Source of the DNA: Amycolatopsis nalaikhensis
Lineage (GTDB): Bacteria; Actinomycetota; Actinomycetes; Mycobacteriales; Pseudonocardiaceae
Length of the DNA: 64,000 bases
Assembly: GCF_030264295.1 (NCBI RefSeq)
Contig: NZ_CP127173.1
Location: 3,727,501-3,791,500 of the forward strand
Direction of reading: 5' to 3'
Positions 48,375 to 57,503 of this stretch are shown here, piece by piece. The notes below the pieces were generated by a model. It was not told where the DNA came from. It did no database searches and saw only the letters and a program-made list of their open reading frames with translations. The position numbers and the translations under genes were made by a program. Positions within the stretch are counted from its first letter, which is position 1, and every line of letters starts with the position of its first letter.

Positions 48375-49280
48375 ATGGGCAACCCGACCGGTCAGCAGTT
48401 CGAGATCACCCGCGGCAACGCGCGCGCCGTCGTCACCGAAATCGGCGCCGGCCTGCGCGCTTTCGAGGTCGGCGGAGTGCCGTACGTCGAGGAGTTCCCC
48501 GAAGGCGCGAAGCCGCCGAAGGGCGCCGGGCAGGTGCTGCTGCCGTGGCCGAACCGGACCAAGGGCGGCAAGTGGACGTTCCAGGGTGAGGAGCAGCAGC
48601 TCGAGATCACCGAGGAGGCGCGCGGCAACGCCATCCACGGCCTGACCCGACACCTCGAGTGGGAGCTGCTGGAGCACGCCGAGTCGTCGATCACCCTGGC
48701 CGTCGACGTCGAGGTGCAGCCCGGCTGGCCGGTGCCGCTGCGGGCGACCGTGACCTACGAGGTGGCGCCGCGCGAGCTGACCGTCACCCACGAGATCCGC
48801 AACGAGGGCGAGCAGCCGATCGGCGTCGGCGTCGGCACGCACCCGTACTTCCGGATCGGCGACGTTCCGACCGACGAGCTGACGCTCACCCTGCCCGCGA
48901 GCCGCGTCCGGCCGTACCGCGGCGACGAGCAGCTGCCGTACGCGCCGGAGCAGGACGTCGAGGGCACGGAGTACGACTTCCGCGGCGGCCGCGTGCTGGC
49001 GGGCGTCGACCTGGACACGGCGTTCGGCGGGCTGTCGGCCGCCGAAGACGGTCAGCACCACATCGTGCTGGCCCACGAGGAGCAGCAGCTGGTGGTCTGG
49101 ACCGGCCCGGACTTCCGCTGGGCGCAGGTGTTCACGCCGGACGACCTCGTCGGCCGCGGCCGCGCCGTCGCGATCGAGCCGATGACCTGCCCGGCCGACG
49201 CACTCAACACCGGTACCGACCTGATCGAGCTCGAGCCGGCGTCGTCGTGGACGGGCAGCTGGGGCATCCGGGTCCGGTGA
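48375..49280 (+). CDS. Aldose 1-epimerase family protein
   Basis: 301 aa from ATG 48375 (GTG 48369 also possible). It interconverts anomers of free sugars. Family motifs: RAVVTEIGAGLRAFEVGG, VLLPWPNRTKGGKWTFQG, NAIHGLTRHLEWEL (catalytic His), GVGTHPYFRIGD (second His), and the base Glu in VAIEPMTCPADAL. Typical length. It overlaps the GNAT gene by 4 bp. Divergent from the TetR-MBL operon. Confidence 0.93.
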   Translation: MGNPTGQQFEITRGNARAVVTEIGAGLRAFEVGGVPYVEEFPEGAKPPKGAGQVLLPWPNRTKGGKWTFQGEEQQLEITEEARGNAIHGLTRHLEWELLEHAESSITLAVDVEVQPGWPVPLRATVTYEVAPRELTVTHEIRNEGEQPIGVGVGTHPYFRIGDVPTDELTLTLPASRVRPYRGDEQLPYAPEQDVEGTEYDFRGGRVLAGVDLDTAFGGLSAAEDGQHHIVLAHEEQQLVVWTGPDFRWAQVFTPDDLVGRGRAVAIEPMTCPADALNTGTDLIELEPASSWTGSWGIRVR

Positions 49281-49741
49281 AGCCGCTTCGCCTCGGCGTC
49301 GCCGACGCGGGCGAAGTGCTGACGCTGCAACGCGCCGCGTACGTCACCGAAGCCCGCGCGCACGACGATTGGGACCTGCCGCCCCTGCTGGAGACGCTCG
49401 ACGAGGCACGGGCGGCGCTCGAGTCGTGCCTGTCCTGGGGCTTCCGGGAGCACGGCCGGCTGGTGGCGTCGGTGCGGCTGACCGTGTCGGGCGCGGTCGG
49501 GATGGTCGGCAGGCTCGTCGTCGCGCCCGACCGGCAGGGGCAGGGGCTCGGCCGGGCGCTGCTGCTGGCCGCCGAGGGCCTGGCGCCGCCCGAAGTGACG
49601 GTTTTCCGGCTGTTCACCGGGTCGAAGAGCGTCGGGCCGCAGGCGATGTACCGCAAGCTCGGCTACCGCGAGACGCACCGGACACCGGAGAACAACCACG
49701 AGCTGGTGCACTTCGAGAAGGCCCGCGTCGGAGGCGCCTGA
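49277..49741 (+). CDS. GNAT-family N-acetyltransferase
   Basis: 154 aa from GTG 49277 (GTGA overlap). The acetyl-CoA-binding motif A is intact: GMVGRLVVAPDRQGQGLGRA (R/Q-x-x-G-x-G/A), with strand 5/6 features FRLFTGSKSVGPQAMYRKLG. The acceptor is unknown. Coupled to aldose epimerase and followed after 24 bp by an amidohydrolase gene, so the three may be co-transcribed without an obvious common pathway. Confidence 0.9.
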   Translation: MKPLRLGVADAGEVLTLQRAAYVTEARAHDDWDLPPLLETLDEARAALESCLSWGFREHGRLVASVRLTVSGAVGMVGRLVVAPDRQGQGLGRALLLAAEGLAPPEVTVFRLFTGSKSVGPQAMYRKLGYRETHRTPENNHELVHFEKARVGGA

Positions 49742-49765
49742 GCGAGTTCGTTAGCGTGGCGAACT

Positions 49766-50983
49766 ATGGCGAAGGCAATTGTCGGGGGCTACGTCGTCCC
49801 CATCGACGGTGAACCCATCGAAGGCGGCACGGTCCTGATCGACGGCGGCCGGATCGTCGCGGTCGGCGCCGAGGCCGACGTCGACATCCCGGAGGACGCC
49901 GAGCTGGTCGACGCGGCGGGCACCTGGGTGCTGCCGGGCTTCATCGACGCGCACGCCCACCTCGGTGTCCACGAGGAGGGTGAGGGCTGGTCGGGTAACG
50001 ACACCAACGAGATGACCGACCCGAACGGCGCCCGCTTCCGCGCCGTCGACGGCATCGACCCGTACGAGCCGGGCTTCGACGACGCGCTGGCCGGCGGCGT
50101 CACGAGCGTCGTCATCAAGCCGGGGTCGGGCAACCCGATCGGCGGCCAGACGATCGGCGTCAAGACGTGGGGCCGCAGCATCCTGGACATGACGTTCGCG
50201 GAGCACGTGAGCGTGAAGAGCGCGCTCGGCGAGAACCCGAAGCGCGTGTACGGCGACAAGAAGCAGACGCCGTCGACGCGGCTGGGGGTCGCGGCGATCC
50301 TGCGCGAGGCGTTCACGAAGGCCCGCAACTACCAGGCGAAGCGCGCGCACGCGGAGTCCGAGGGCAAGCCGCACGAGGTGGACCTGACGCTGGAGACGCT
50401 GTCGAAGGTCCTCGACGGCGAGCTGTACTGGGACCAGCACGTCCACCGCGCGGACGACATCGTGACGGCGATCCGCCTGGCCGACGAGTTCGGCTACAAG
50501 CTGGTGATCAACCACGGCACCGAAGGGCACCTGATCGCGGACCTGCTGGCCGACCGCGAGGTGCCGGTGATCCTGGGGCCGCTGTTCACGACGAAGTCCA
50601 AGGTCGAGCTGCGCAACCGCACGCTGCGGTCGGCGGGCATCCTGGCCAGGGCGGGCGTGAAGATCGCGATCACGACGGACCACCCGGTGATCCCGATCAA
50701 CTTCCTGGTGTACCAGGCGGCACTGGCGGTGAAGGACGGCCTCGACCCGGCGACGGCGCTGCGCTCGCTGACCATCAACCCGGCGTCGATGCTGGGTCTC
50801 GACGGGCAGATCGGGTCGCTGAAGCCGGGCCTGGACGCGGACGTGGTGCTGTGGTCGGGCGACCCGCTGGACGTGATGAACCGCGCGCTGCGGGTGTTCG
50901 TCCGGGGTGACGAGGTCTACCACTTCGACGAGTCGCTGGGCGAGGGCGTGTCGAAAGACCGCCGGTACCGCGAGGCCCGCTGA
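49766..50983 (+). CDS. Imidazolonepropionase-like amidohydrolase
   Basis: 405 aa from ATG 49766. It is a metal-dependent amidohydrolase with an N-terminal beta-sandwich strand (MAKAIVGGYVVPIDGEPIEG), first metal motif His63-x-His65 (LPGFIDAHAHLG), later histidines in WDQHVHRADDI and INHGTEGHLI, and catalytic Asp in AITTDHPVIPI. The C-terminal cap LGLDGQIGSLKPGLDADVVL is typical of HutI/SsnA-like enzymes. The substrate cannot be told from sequence alone. A strong terminator follows. Confidence 0.91.
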   Translation: MAKAIVGGYVVPIDGEPIEGGTVLIDGGRIVAVGAEADVDIPEDAELVDAAGTWVLPGFIDAHAHLGVHEEGEGWSGNDTNEMTDPNGARFRAVDGIDPYEPGFDDALAGGVTSVVIKPGSGNPIGGQTIGVKTWGRSILDMTFAEHVSVKSALGENPKRVYGDKKQTPSTRLGVAAILREAFTKARNYQAKRAHAESEGKPHEVDLTLETLSKVLDGELYWDQHVHRADDIVTAIRLADEFGYKLVINHGTEGHLIADLLADREVPVILGPLFTTKSKVELRNRTLRSAGILARAGVKIAITTDHPVIPINFLVYQAALAVKDGLDPATALRSLTINPASMLGLDGQIGSLKPGLDADVVLWSGDPLDVMNRALRVFVRGDEVYHFDESLGEGVSKDRRYREAR

Positions 50984-50986
50984 GTT

Positions 50987-51031
50987 TCGGACGGCACGCC
51001 GGTTACCGGGCGGTTCCGGCGTGCCGTCCGA
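50987..51031. terminator. Bidirectional hairpin terminator
   Basis: A 16-bp perfect stem (TCGGACGGCACGCCGG pairs with CCGGCGTGCCGTCCGA) and a 13-nt loop, between the convergent amidohydrolase (stop 50983) and Uma2 gene (stop 51037). Confidence 0.9.
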
Positions 51032-51036
51032 TCAAG

Positions 51037-51642
51037 TCAGTCGAGGAGCGCGTCGAGGTCGATCTTGACCGGGAACGGGACTTCGGTGGTGAAGGTCCCG
51101 GTGACCGCGGCGGCGTCGAGGTAGCCGAATTCTCCGGCCTGGTGGCAGGCGACGAGCGAGATGGGATCGCACGTGTCGATGATCCAGTAGTGCGGGATCC
51201 CGGCATCAGCGTATTCATCATGCTTGACCTGGTAGTCGGTGCGTTTCGAGCCTGGCGAGACGATCTCGACGACCACGACCACCTCGTCGGCGCGATACAT
51301 GTCGTCTTCGTCATCCACGCGAGCACTCGCCTCGCGGTAGGTGATCAGCAGGTCGGGGCGGCGCGAAAATCCCGGTTCACCGCGAGGAGCCAAGCCAAGG
51401 TCCACATCGATGTCCGGAGTGAAATCGAGTTCCGGGGGTAGCTGGGATTCCAGTTGCCGGCCCAGCAGGTATGCCGCCTTGTTGTGTTTTCTGCTGGGAC
51501 TGGGCGACATCACGACGCGACCCTCCACGAGCTCGGTGAAACCTGTGTCGGTTTCACCGAGCGCCGCGTACTCCTCGATCGTCAGCAGGTGATCGGGGAT
51601 CTCCCACCGGCGAGCAGGGTGCGGCTGGGGAAGTGCAGTCAC
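51037..51642 (-). CDS. Uma2-family (DUF820) putative restriction-endonuclease-fold protein
   Basis: 201 aa. Signatures of Uma2: LTIEEYAALGETDTGFTELV, EGRVVMSPSPSRKHN, the PD-(D/E)XK-like core RRPDLLITYREASARV with VVVVEIVSPGSKRTDYQVK, and HDEYADAGIPHYWIID. Uma2 proteins are numerous in cyanobacteria and actinobacteria; nuclease activity is assumed from the fold and rarely shown. There is no partner methylase or toxin-antitoxin mate here, so it looks like an isolated member. Codon use is slightly less GC-extreme than its neighbours, consistent with transfer. Confidence 0.88.
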   Translation of the reverse strand: MTALPQPHPARRWEIPDHLLTIEEYAALGETDTGFTELVEGRVVMSPSPSRKHNKAAYLLGRQLESQLPPELDFTPDIDVDLGLAPRGEPGFSRRPDLLITYREASARVDDEDDMYRADEVVVVVEIVSPGSKRTDYQVKHDEYADAGIPHYWIIDTCDPISLVACHQAGEFGYLDAAAVTGTFTTEVPFPVKIDLDALLD

Positions 51643-51738
51643 AGCGTCTCCTCACGTCGCCCGATATTGTCCCACGGCTCAGTGCAACCATGAGTAACGC
51701 TATCTGTACCGCGCGTGTGACACCGCTCCCTCGACCGG

Positions 51739-52875
51739 TTAAGCCTTCTTCAGCTCCCGGGCGATGACCAGCCGCTGGATCTGGTTCGTCCCTTCGAAGA
51801 TCTGCGGCACCTTCGCCTCCCGCATGTACCGCTCCACCGGGAAGTCCCGCGTGTACCCGGCCCCGCCGAGCACCTGCACCGCGTCCGTCGTCACCTTCAT
51901 CGCCCCATCGGTCGCGACCAGCTTCGCGATCGACGCCTGCCGCTGGAACGGCATCCCCCGGTCCCGCCGCCGGGCCGCGTCCAGATAACAAGCCCTGGAC
52001 GACTCGACCGTCGCCGCCATGTCGGCCAGGAGGAACTCGACCCCCTGGAAGTCGATGATCGGGCGGCCGAACTGCGATCGGCCCTTCGCGTACGCCACCG
52101 CCTCGTCCAGCGCCGCCTGCGCCAGGCCCACCGCGCACGCCGCGATCCCCAGCCGTCCCGAACTCAGCGACGACAGTGCGATCCGCAGCCCGTCGCCAGC
52201 CGACCCCAGCCGCCGCGATGCGGGCACCCGGGCGTCCGTGAAGATCATCTGGGCCGTCGGAGACCCGGTGAGGCCCATCTTGCGTTCGCGGGGCGCCGCC
52301 GAAAGACCCGGAGTCGAGGCCGGGACCAGCAGGCACGAGATTTCTTCCGAGCCCGTCCGGACCATCGTCGTGTAGAAGTCCGCCACCCCCGCGTGGGTGA
52401 TCCACGCCTTCGTGCCGTTCACGACGTAGTCGTCGCCGTCGAGCCGCGCGCGCGTCGCCAACGCCGCCGCGTCCGAGCCCGCCTGCGTCTCCGACAGCGC
52501 GTACGCCCCCAGCAGCCCGCCCTCGAGCATCTCCGGCAGCCACTCGTCGCGCTGCTCGTCCGTGCCCCACTGCGCCAGCCCGTAGCAGGACATCGTGTGC
52601 ACCGAGAGCCCGACGCCGACCGTCATCCACGCCGCCGCGATCTCCTCCAGGACCTGCAGGTACACCTCGTACGGCACGTCGCCGCCGCCCCACCGCTCCG
52701 CGTACGGCAGCCCCAGCAGGCCGGACTTGCCCAGGAGGCGGAACTGCTCGCGCGGGAACTGCTCCGCTTCCTCAGCCGCCGCCGCGCGCGGGGCCAGCTC
52801 GTCGCGGGCGATCTCCCTGGCCAAGTCGACCAGAGCCTCGGCCTCCGAAGAGGGCAGCAGGCGTTCGGCGGGCAT
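51739..52875 (-). CDS. Acyl-CoA dehydrogenase
   Basis: 378 aa. An FAD enzyme that introduces a C2-C3 double bond into acyl-CoA. Motifs: GLLGAYALSETQAGSDAAAL (FAD/substrate), AWITHAGVADFYTTMVRT, AVAYAKGRSQFGRPIIDFQG, VQVLGGAGYTRDFPVERYMR, and the catalytic base Glu361 in QIFEGTNQIQR, the short/medium-chain position. Divergent from the TetR gene at 52977; the 101-bp gap contains palindromic GTACTG sites, so that TetR probably represses it. The acyl chain specificity is not determinable. Confidence 0.95.
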   Translation of the reverse strand: MPAERLLPSSEAEALVDLAREIARDELAPRAAAAEEAEQFPREQFRLLGKSGLLGLPYAERWGGGDVPYEVYLQVLEEIAAAWMTVGVGLSVHTMSCYGLAQWGTDEQRDEWLPEMLEGGLLGAYALSETQAGSDAAALATRARLDGDDYVVNGTKAWITHAGVADFYTTMVRTGSEEISCLLVPASTPGLSAAPRERKMGLTGSPTAQMIFTDARVPASRRLGSAGDGLRIALSSLSSGRLGIAACAVGLAQAALDEAVAYAKGRSQFGRPIIDFQGVEFLLADMAATVESSRACYLDAARRRDRGMPFQRQASIAKLVATDGAMKVTTDAVQVLGGAGYTRDFPVERYMREAKVPQIFEGTNQIQRLVIARELKKA

Positions 52876-52892
52876 CGTCGTCCTCCAAAACT

Positions 52893-52933
52893 GTACTGAA
52901 AACAGTACTGTGGGCTGATTCAGAGTACAGTAC
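52893..52933. promoter_or_regulatory. TetR operator region between acd and tetR
   Basis: GTACTG-AAAA-CAGTAC (52893-52908) is a perfect 6+4+6 dyad, and a second related site GTAC-A-GTAC lies at 52925-52933. Both sit in the divergent promoter region between starts 52875 and 52977. Confidence 0.65.
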
Positions 52934-52976
52934 GACAGGCCTGGGGTGGCCGGAAGACGTAGGAGATAGTGAGCCG

Positions 52977-53558
52977 ATGCGCCCCGAACCCCGCCGCCGG
53001 CCGACCGCGCGCCAGCGCGCCCTGCTCGCCGACCTCGAGGCGCTCTTCCTCGCCGAGGGCTTCGCCGCCTTCACCCTCGACGACCTCGCCGCCCGGCTGC
53101 GCTGTTCGAAGTCGACGCTCTACGCCCTCGCGCCCAGCAAGGAGCAGCTCGCCGTCAAGGTCGTCACCCAGTTCTTCCGCGGCGCCGCCGAGCGGATCGA
53201 GGAGCGCATCGACGGCATCGACGACGCCCGCAAGCTCATCGGCGAGTACCTGGCCGGCGTCTCCGAGCACCTGAACCGGGCGTCCGCGACGTTCATGCGC
53301 GACCTCGCCGAGTTCGGCCCGGCCCGCGAGGCCTACCAGCTCAACAGCCGGTTCGCGGCGAAGCGCATCCGGCAGTTCATCGACAAGGGCGTCGCCGACG
53401 GGGTGTTCCGCGACGTGCACGCCCGGCTGGTCGCCGAGATGACCGGGCTCATCGTCGAGGGCATCCAGACCGGTGTGCTCGGACGGCGCACCGACGTCTC
53501 CGACGCCGAGGCGTTCACCGCACTGGGTGAACTGCTGCTCGGCGGGCTGAACAAATAG
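52977..53558 (+). CDS. TetR-family regulator of the adjacent acyl-CoA dehydrogenase
   Basis: 193 aa from ATG 52977. HTH: ARQRALLADLEALFLAEGFA, then DDLAARLRCSKSTLYALAPS. The C-terminal domain (RGAAERIEERIDGIDDARKL, EYLAGVSEHLNRASATFMRD) is in the style of fatty-acid or acyl-CoA responsive members. Divergence from acyl-CoA dehydrogenase with GTACTG palindromes between them points to a local fatty-acid degradation switch. The PfkB kinase gene follows 40 bp downstream. Confidence 0.92.
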   Translation: MRPEPRRRPTARQRALLADLEALFLAEGFAAFTLDDLAARLRCSKSTLYALAPSKEQLAVKVVTQFFRGAAERIEERIDGIDDARKLIGEYLAGVSEHLNRASATFMRDLAEFGPAREAYQLNSRFAAKRIRQFIDKGVADGVFRDVHARLVAEMTGLIVEGIQTGVLGRRTDVSDAEAFTALGELLLGGLNK

Positions 53559-53598
53559 CGGACAGGAATTGTCACCCGTCACTCGATAAACTCCCCGC

Positions 53599-54540
53599 GT
53601 GATCGTCGTAGGCGGAGAAGCTCTGGTCGACCTGGTTCCCGGCGACCCCCTGGATTCCACTGTGGACGGTGGGCTGCGCGCGCTGCTGCCGCGGCTGGGC
53701 GGCGGGCCCTACAACGTCGCGCTGGCCGCCGGCCGCCTCGGCGTGCCGACGGCGTTCCTGTCGCGCGTGTCCACCGACCGCTTCGGCGAAGCGATGGTCG
53801 AGCGCCTGCACGCCTCCGCCGTCGACACCGCCCTGCTGCAGCGCGGCGACGAACCGACGACGCTGGCCGTCGTCGCGCTCGACGCGAAGGGCGCCGCGCG
53901 CTACACGTTCTACGTCGAGGGCACCGCCGACCGGCTCGTCGCGGATCCCGGCCCGCTGCCGGAGGACGTGACCGCGCTCTCATTGGGCACGCTCGGCATG
54001 GTCCTCGAACCCGGCGCTTCGGCGTACGAGGCGATGCTGCGGCGTGAGGCCGCCCGCGGCGTGCTGACCGTGCTCGACCCGAACATCCGCGAGGCGCTCA
54101 TCACCGACCCGGCCGCCTACCGCGCCCGGTTCGCGTCCTGGCTGCCGGATGTCCGGCTGCTGAAGATCTCCGACGACGACGCCGCGTGGCTCACCGAAGG
54201 CGCCGACCCGGTGGCCGCCGCGAAGTCGTGGATCGAGTCCGGTGTGGACGCCGTCGTGCTCACCCGCGGCGCCGACGGGCTCGCGGTGATCACCGCCGCA
54301 GGTGAGCTGGCCCACGTCCCGTCGCGGAAGGTGACCGTGGTGGACACGATCGGCGCCGGCGACACCGTCCAGGGCGCGCTGCTGGCCTGGCTGCACACCC
54401 ACGAGGCCGCCGACCTGGCTTCCCTCGACGCGGACGCGTGGCGAGAGGCGCTCGCGTTCGCGGCGAAAGCGGCGTCCATCACGGTGTCCCGCAGCGGGGC
54501 CGAGCCGCCGACGTCGGCCGACATGGCATCCACCGTGTGA
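53599..54540 (+). CDS. PfkB-family carbohydrate kinase (fructokinase-like)
   Basis: 313 aa from GTG 53599. A ribokinase-fold enzyme that phosphorylates a sugar with ATP. Signature 1 GGGPYNVALAAGRLGVPTAF binds the sugar, and signature 2 DTIGAGDTVQGALLAWLHTH has the catalytic base Asp255. The opening VVGGEALVDLVPGD and overall length match fructokinases. Sugar specificity is inferred only. A TCCACTGTGGAC palindrome is at 53656. Confidence 0.92.
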   Translation: MIVVGGEALVDLVPGDPLDSTVDGGLRALLPRLGGGPYNVALAAGRLGVPTAFLSRVSTDRFGEAMVERLHASAVDTALLQRGDEPTTLAVVALDAKGAARYTFYVEGTADRLVADPGPLPEDVTALSLGTLGMVLEPGASAYEAMLRREAARGVLTVLDPNIREALITDPAAYRARFASWLPDVRLLKISDDDAAWLTEGADPVAAAKSWIESGVDAVVLTRGADGLAVITAAGELAHVPSRKVTVVDTIGAGDTVQGALLAWLHTHEAADLASLDADAWREALAFAAKAASITVSRSGAEPPTSADMASTV

Positions 54541-54737
54541 ACCTGGTCCCAAAGGGGCCCTCAGGAGCAACGTCACCGCTGCGCGAAAGCAGGTTTCTCG
54601 ACTAACGTTGAGGGGCATTCTTCATACCCCAGCGGGGCGGTGTGCAGCGAGGCGCCAGTGTTTCCTCGCGTGAACACGTGGCTACCTGTGGAACGTACAG
54701 GCGCCGCCGGCCCGTGCCCAACGTGAGAGGGACTTGC

Positions 54738-56054
<1,317 letters not shown>

Positions 56055-56065
56055 GTTTCTCCGGC

Positions 56066-56101
56066 AAGCGCCCCGTCGTGCACCCGCACGGCGGGGCGCT
56101 T
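56066..56101 (+). terminator. Intrinsic terminator after gltA
   Basis: Stem AAGCGCCCCG / CGGGGCGCTT extended by CGTGC/GCACG, then TATCGTTGT. It begins 11 bp after the gltA stop and ends 13 bp before the photolyase start. Confidence 0.85.
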
Positions 56102-56114
56102 ATCGTTGTCCGTC

Positions 56115-57461
56115 GTGACCCGCGAAGCCCCGGTTGTCCTGTGGTTCCGCCGCGACCTGCGGCTGGGCGACCACGCCGCGCTGCTGGAGGCTTCCCGCCA
56201 CAGCAAGCACGTTCTGGCGCTGTACGTCCTCGACGAGGCGCTGTTGAAGCCCGGTGGCGCGCCGCGTGAGGCGTTCCTCTACGGCTGCCTCGAAAAGCTG
56301 AACGAGCAGCTCGGCGGACGGCTGATGCTGGTCCGTGGCGAACCGGCGGCCGAGGTGGTCCGGGCCGCGAAGAAGATCGGCGCCGCGGCGGTGCACGTCA
56401 GCGCCGACACCGGGCCGTACGGTCGCCGCCGGGACGCCGCCGTGGCGAAGGCGTTGGCGGAGCACAACATCGACTGGGTCGAGACTGGCTCGCCGTACGC
56501 CGTGACGCCGGGGCGTGTCACGAAGCCGGACGGCGATCCGTACCGCGTCTTCACGCCGTTCTACCGCGCCTGGACCGCGCGGGGCTGGCATTCGCCCGCG
56601 GACACCGGACCGTCCCTTGTGGACTGGGTGGAACCGCCTCGGTCGCTGAAGATCCCGACGCCGCCGCGCGTCTCGGCGACCCTGCCCGAGCCGGGCGAAC
56701 AAGCCGCTCTGGACGTCTGGCACGACTTCCTCGAAGACGGCATCGAGACCTACGACGCCGACCGCGATCGCCCGGACCGCGAAGGCACGACGCGGCTTTC
56801 GCCGTACCTGCGGTGGGGGAACATCCACCCGCGGACGATTCTGGCGGACCTGGCGGGCGACGACCGCGTCGGCGCGAAGTCGCTGCGCAGCGAGATCTGC
56901 TGGCGCGAGTTCCACGCCGACGTCCTGTGGCACCGCCCGGAAACCGCGCGCGAGAACTACGACAAGCGCTTCGACAAGATGGCGTACGACGACGACCGGG
57001 AGGCGTTCGAGCGGTGGTGCGCGGGTCGCACGGGCTACCCGATCGTCGACGCCGGGATGCGGCAGCTGCTCGCCGAGGGCTGGATGCACAACCGCGTCCG
57101 GATGGTCGTGGCGAGCTTCCTGGTGAAGGACCTGCACCTGCCGTGGTGGTGGGGCGCCCGGCACTTCATGAAGCACCTCGTCGACGGCGACCTGGCGTCG
57201 AACCAGCTGAACTGGCAGTGGGTGGCGGGCTGCGGCACGGACGCGGCGCCGTACTTCCGGATCTTCAACCCGACGACGCAGGGGGAGAAGTTCGACCCCA
57301 AGGGCGACTACGTCCGCAAGTACGTGCCGGAGCTGCGCTCGGTCGCCGGGAAGGCGGTCCACCAGCTGAAGGACCGCCCCGCGGACTACCCGGAGCCGGT
57401 GGTCGACCACGCCCACGAGCGCCAGGTGTCCCTGGAGCGCTACGGCGCGATCACGTCGTGA
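56115..57461 (+). CDS. phr: Deoxyribodipyrimidine photo-lyase
   Basis: 448 aa from GTG 56115 (TTG 56106 adds three codons). It repairs UV-induced cyclobutane pyrimidine dimers using light and FAD plus an antenna chromophore. The N-terminal alpha/beta domain has VVLWFRRDLRLGDHAALLEA; the C-terminal FAD domain has GTTRLSPYLRWGNIHPRTIL, RTGYPIVDAGMRQLLAEGWM, HNRVRMVVASFLVKDLHLPW, NQLNWQWVAGCGTDAAPYFR and FNPTTQGEKFDPKGDYVRKY. It is a class I CPD photolyase; a cryptochrome role cannot be ruled out. Its stop lies inside a 20-bp terminator stem. Confidence 0.95.
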   Translation: MTREAPVVLWFRRDLRLGDHAALLEASRHSKHVLALYVLDEALLKPGGAPREAFLYGCLEKLNEQLGGRLMLVRGEPAAEVVRAAKKIGAAAVHVSADTGPYGRRRDAAVAKALAEHNIDWVETGSPYAVTPGRVTKPDGDPYRVFTPFYRAWTARGWHSPADTGPSLVDWVEPPRSLKIPTPPRVSATLPEPGEQAALDVWHDFLEDGIETYDADRDRPDREGTTRLSPYLRWGNIHPRTILADLAGDDRVGAKSLRSEICWREFHADVLWHRPETARENYDKRFDKMAYDDDREAFERWCAGRTGYPIVDAGMRQLLAEGWMHNRVRMVVASFLVKDLHLPWWWGARHFMKHLVDGDLASNQLNWQWVAGCGTDAAPYFRIFNPTTQGEKFDPKGDYVRKYVPELRSVAGKAVHQLKDRPADYPEPVVDHAHERQVSLERYGAITS

Positions 57462-57498
57462 GTGTTTAGGGCGGTTCTAACCGCCCTAAACACTCACG
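57457..57498. terminator. Bidirectional hairpin terminator overlapping the photolyase stop
   Basis: A 20-bp perfect stem (left arm CGTGAGTGTTTAGGGCGGTT) with a 2-nt loop, between the convergent photolyase (stop 57461) and ABC permease (stop 57504). Confidence 0.92.
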
Positions 57499-57503
57499 AG
57501 CGG

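Noticed and set aside
51037..51642. Restriction-modification or toxin-antitoxin system around the Uma2 protein
   Set aside because: No methyltransferase, specificity subunit or small partner gene lies next to it.
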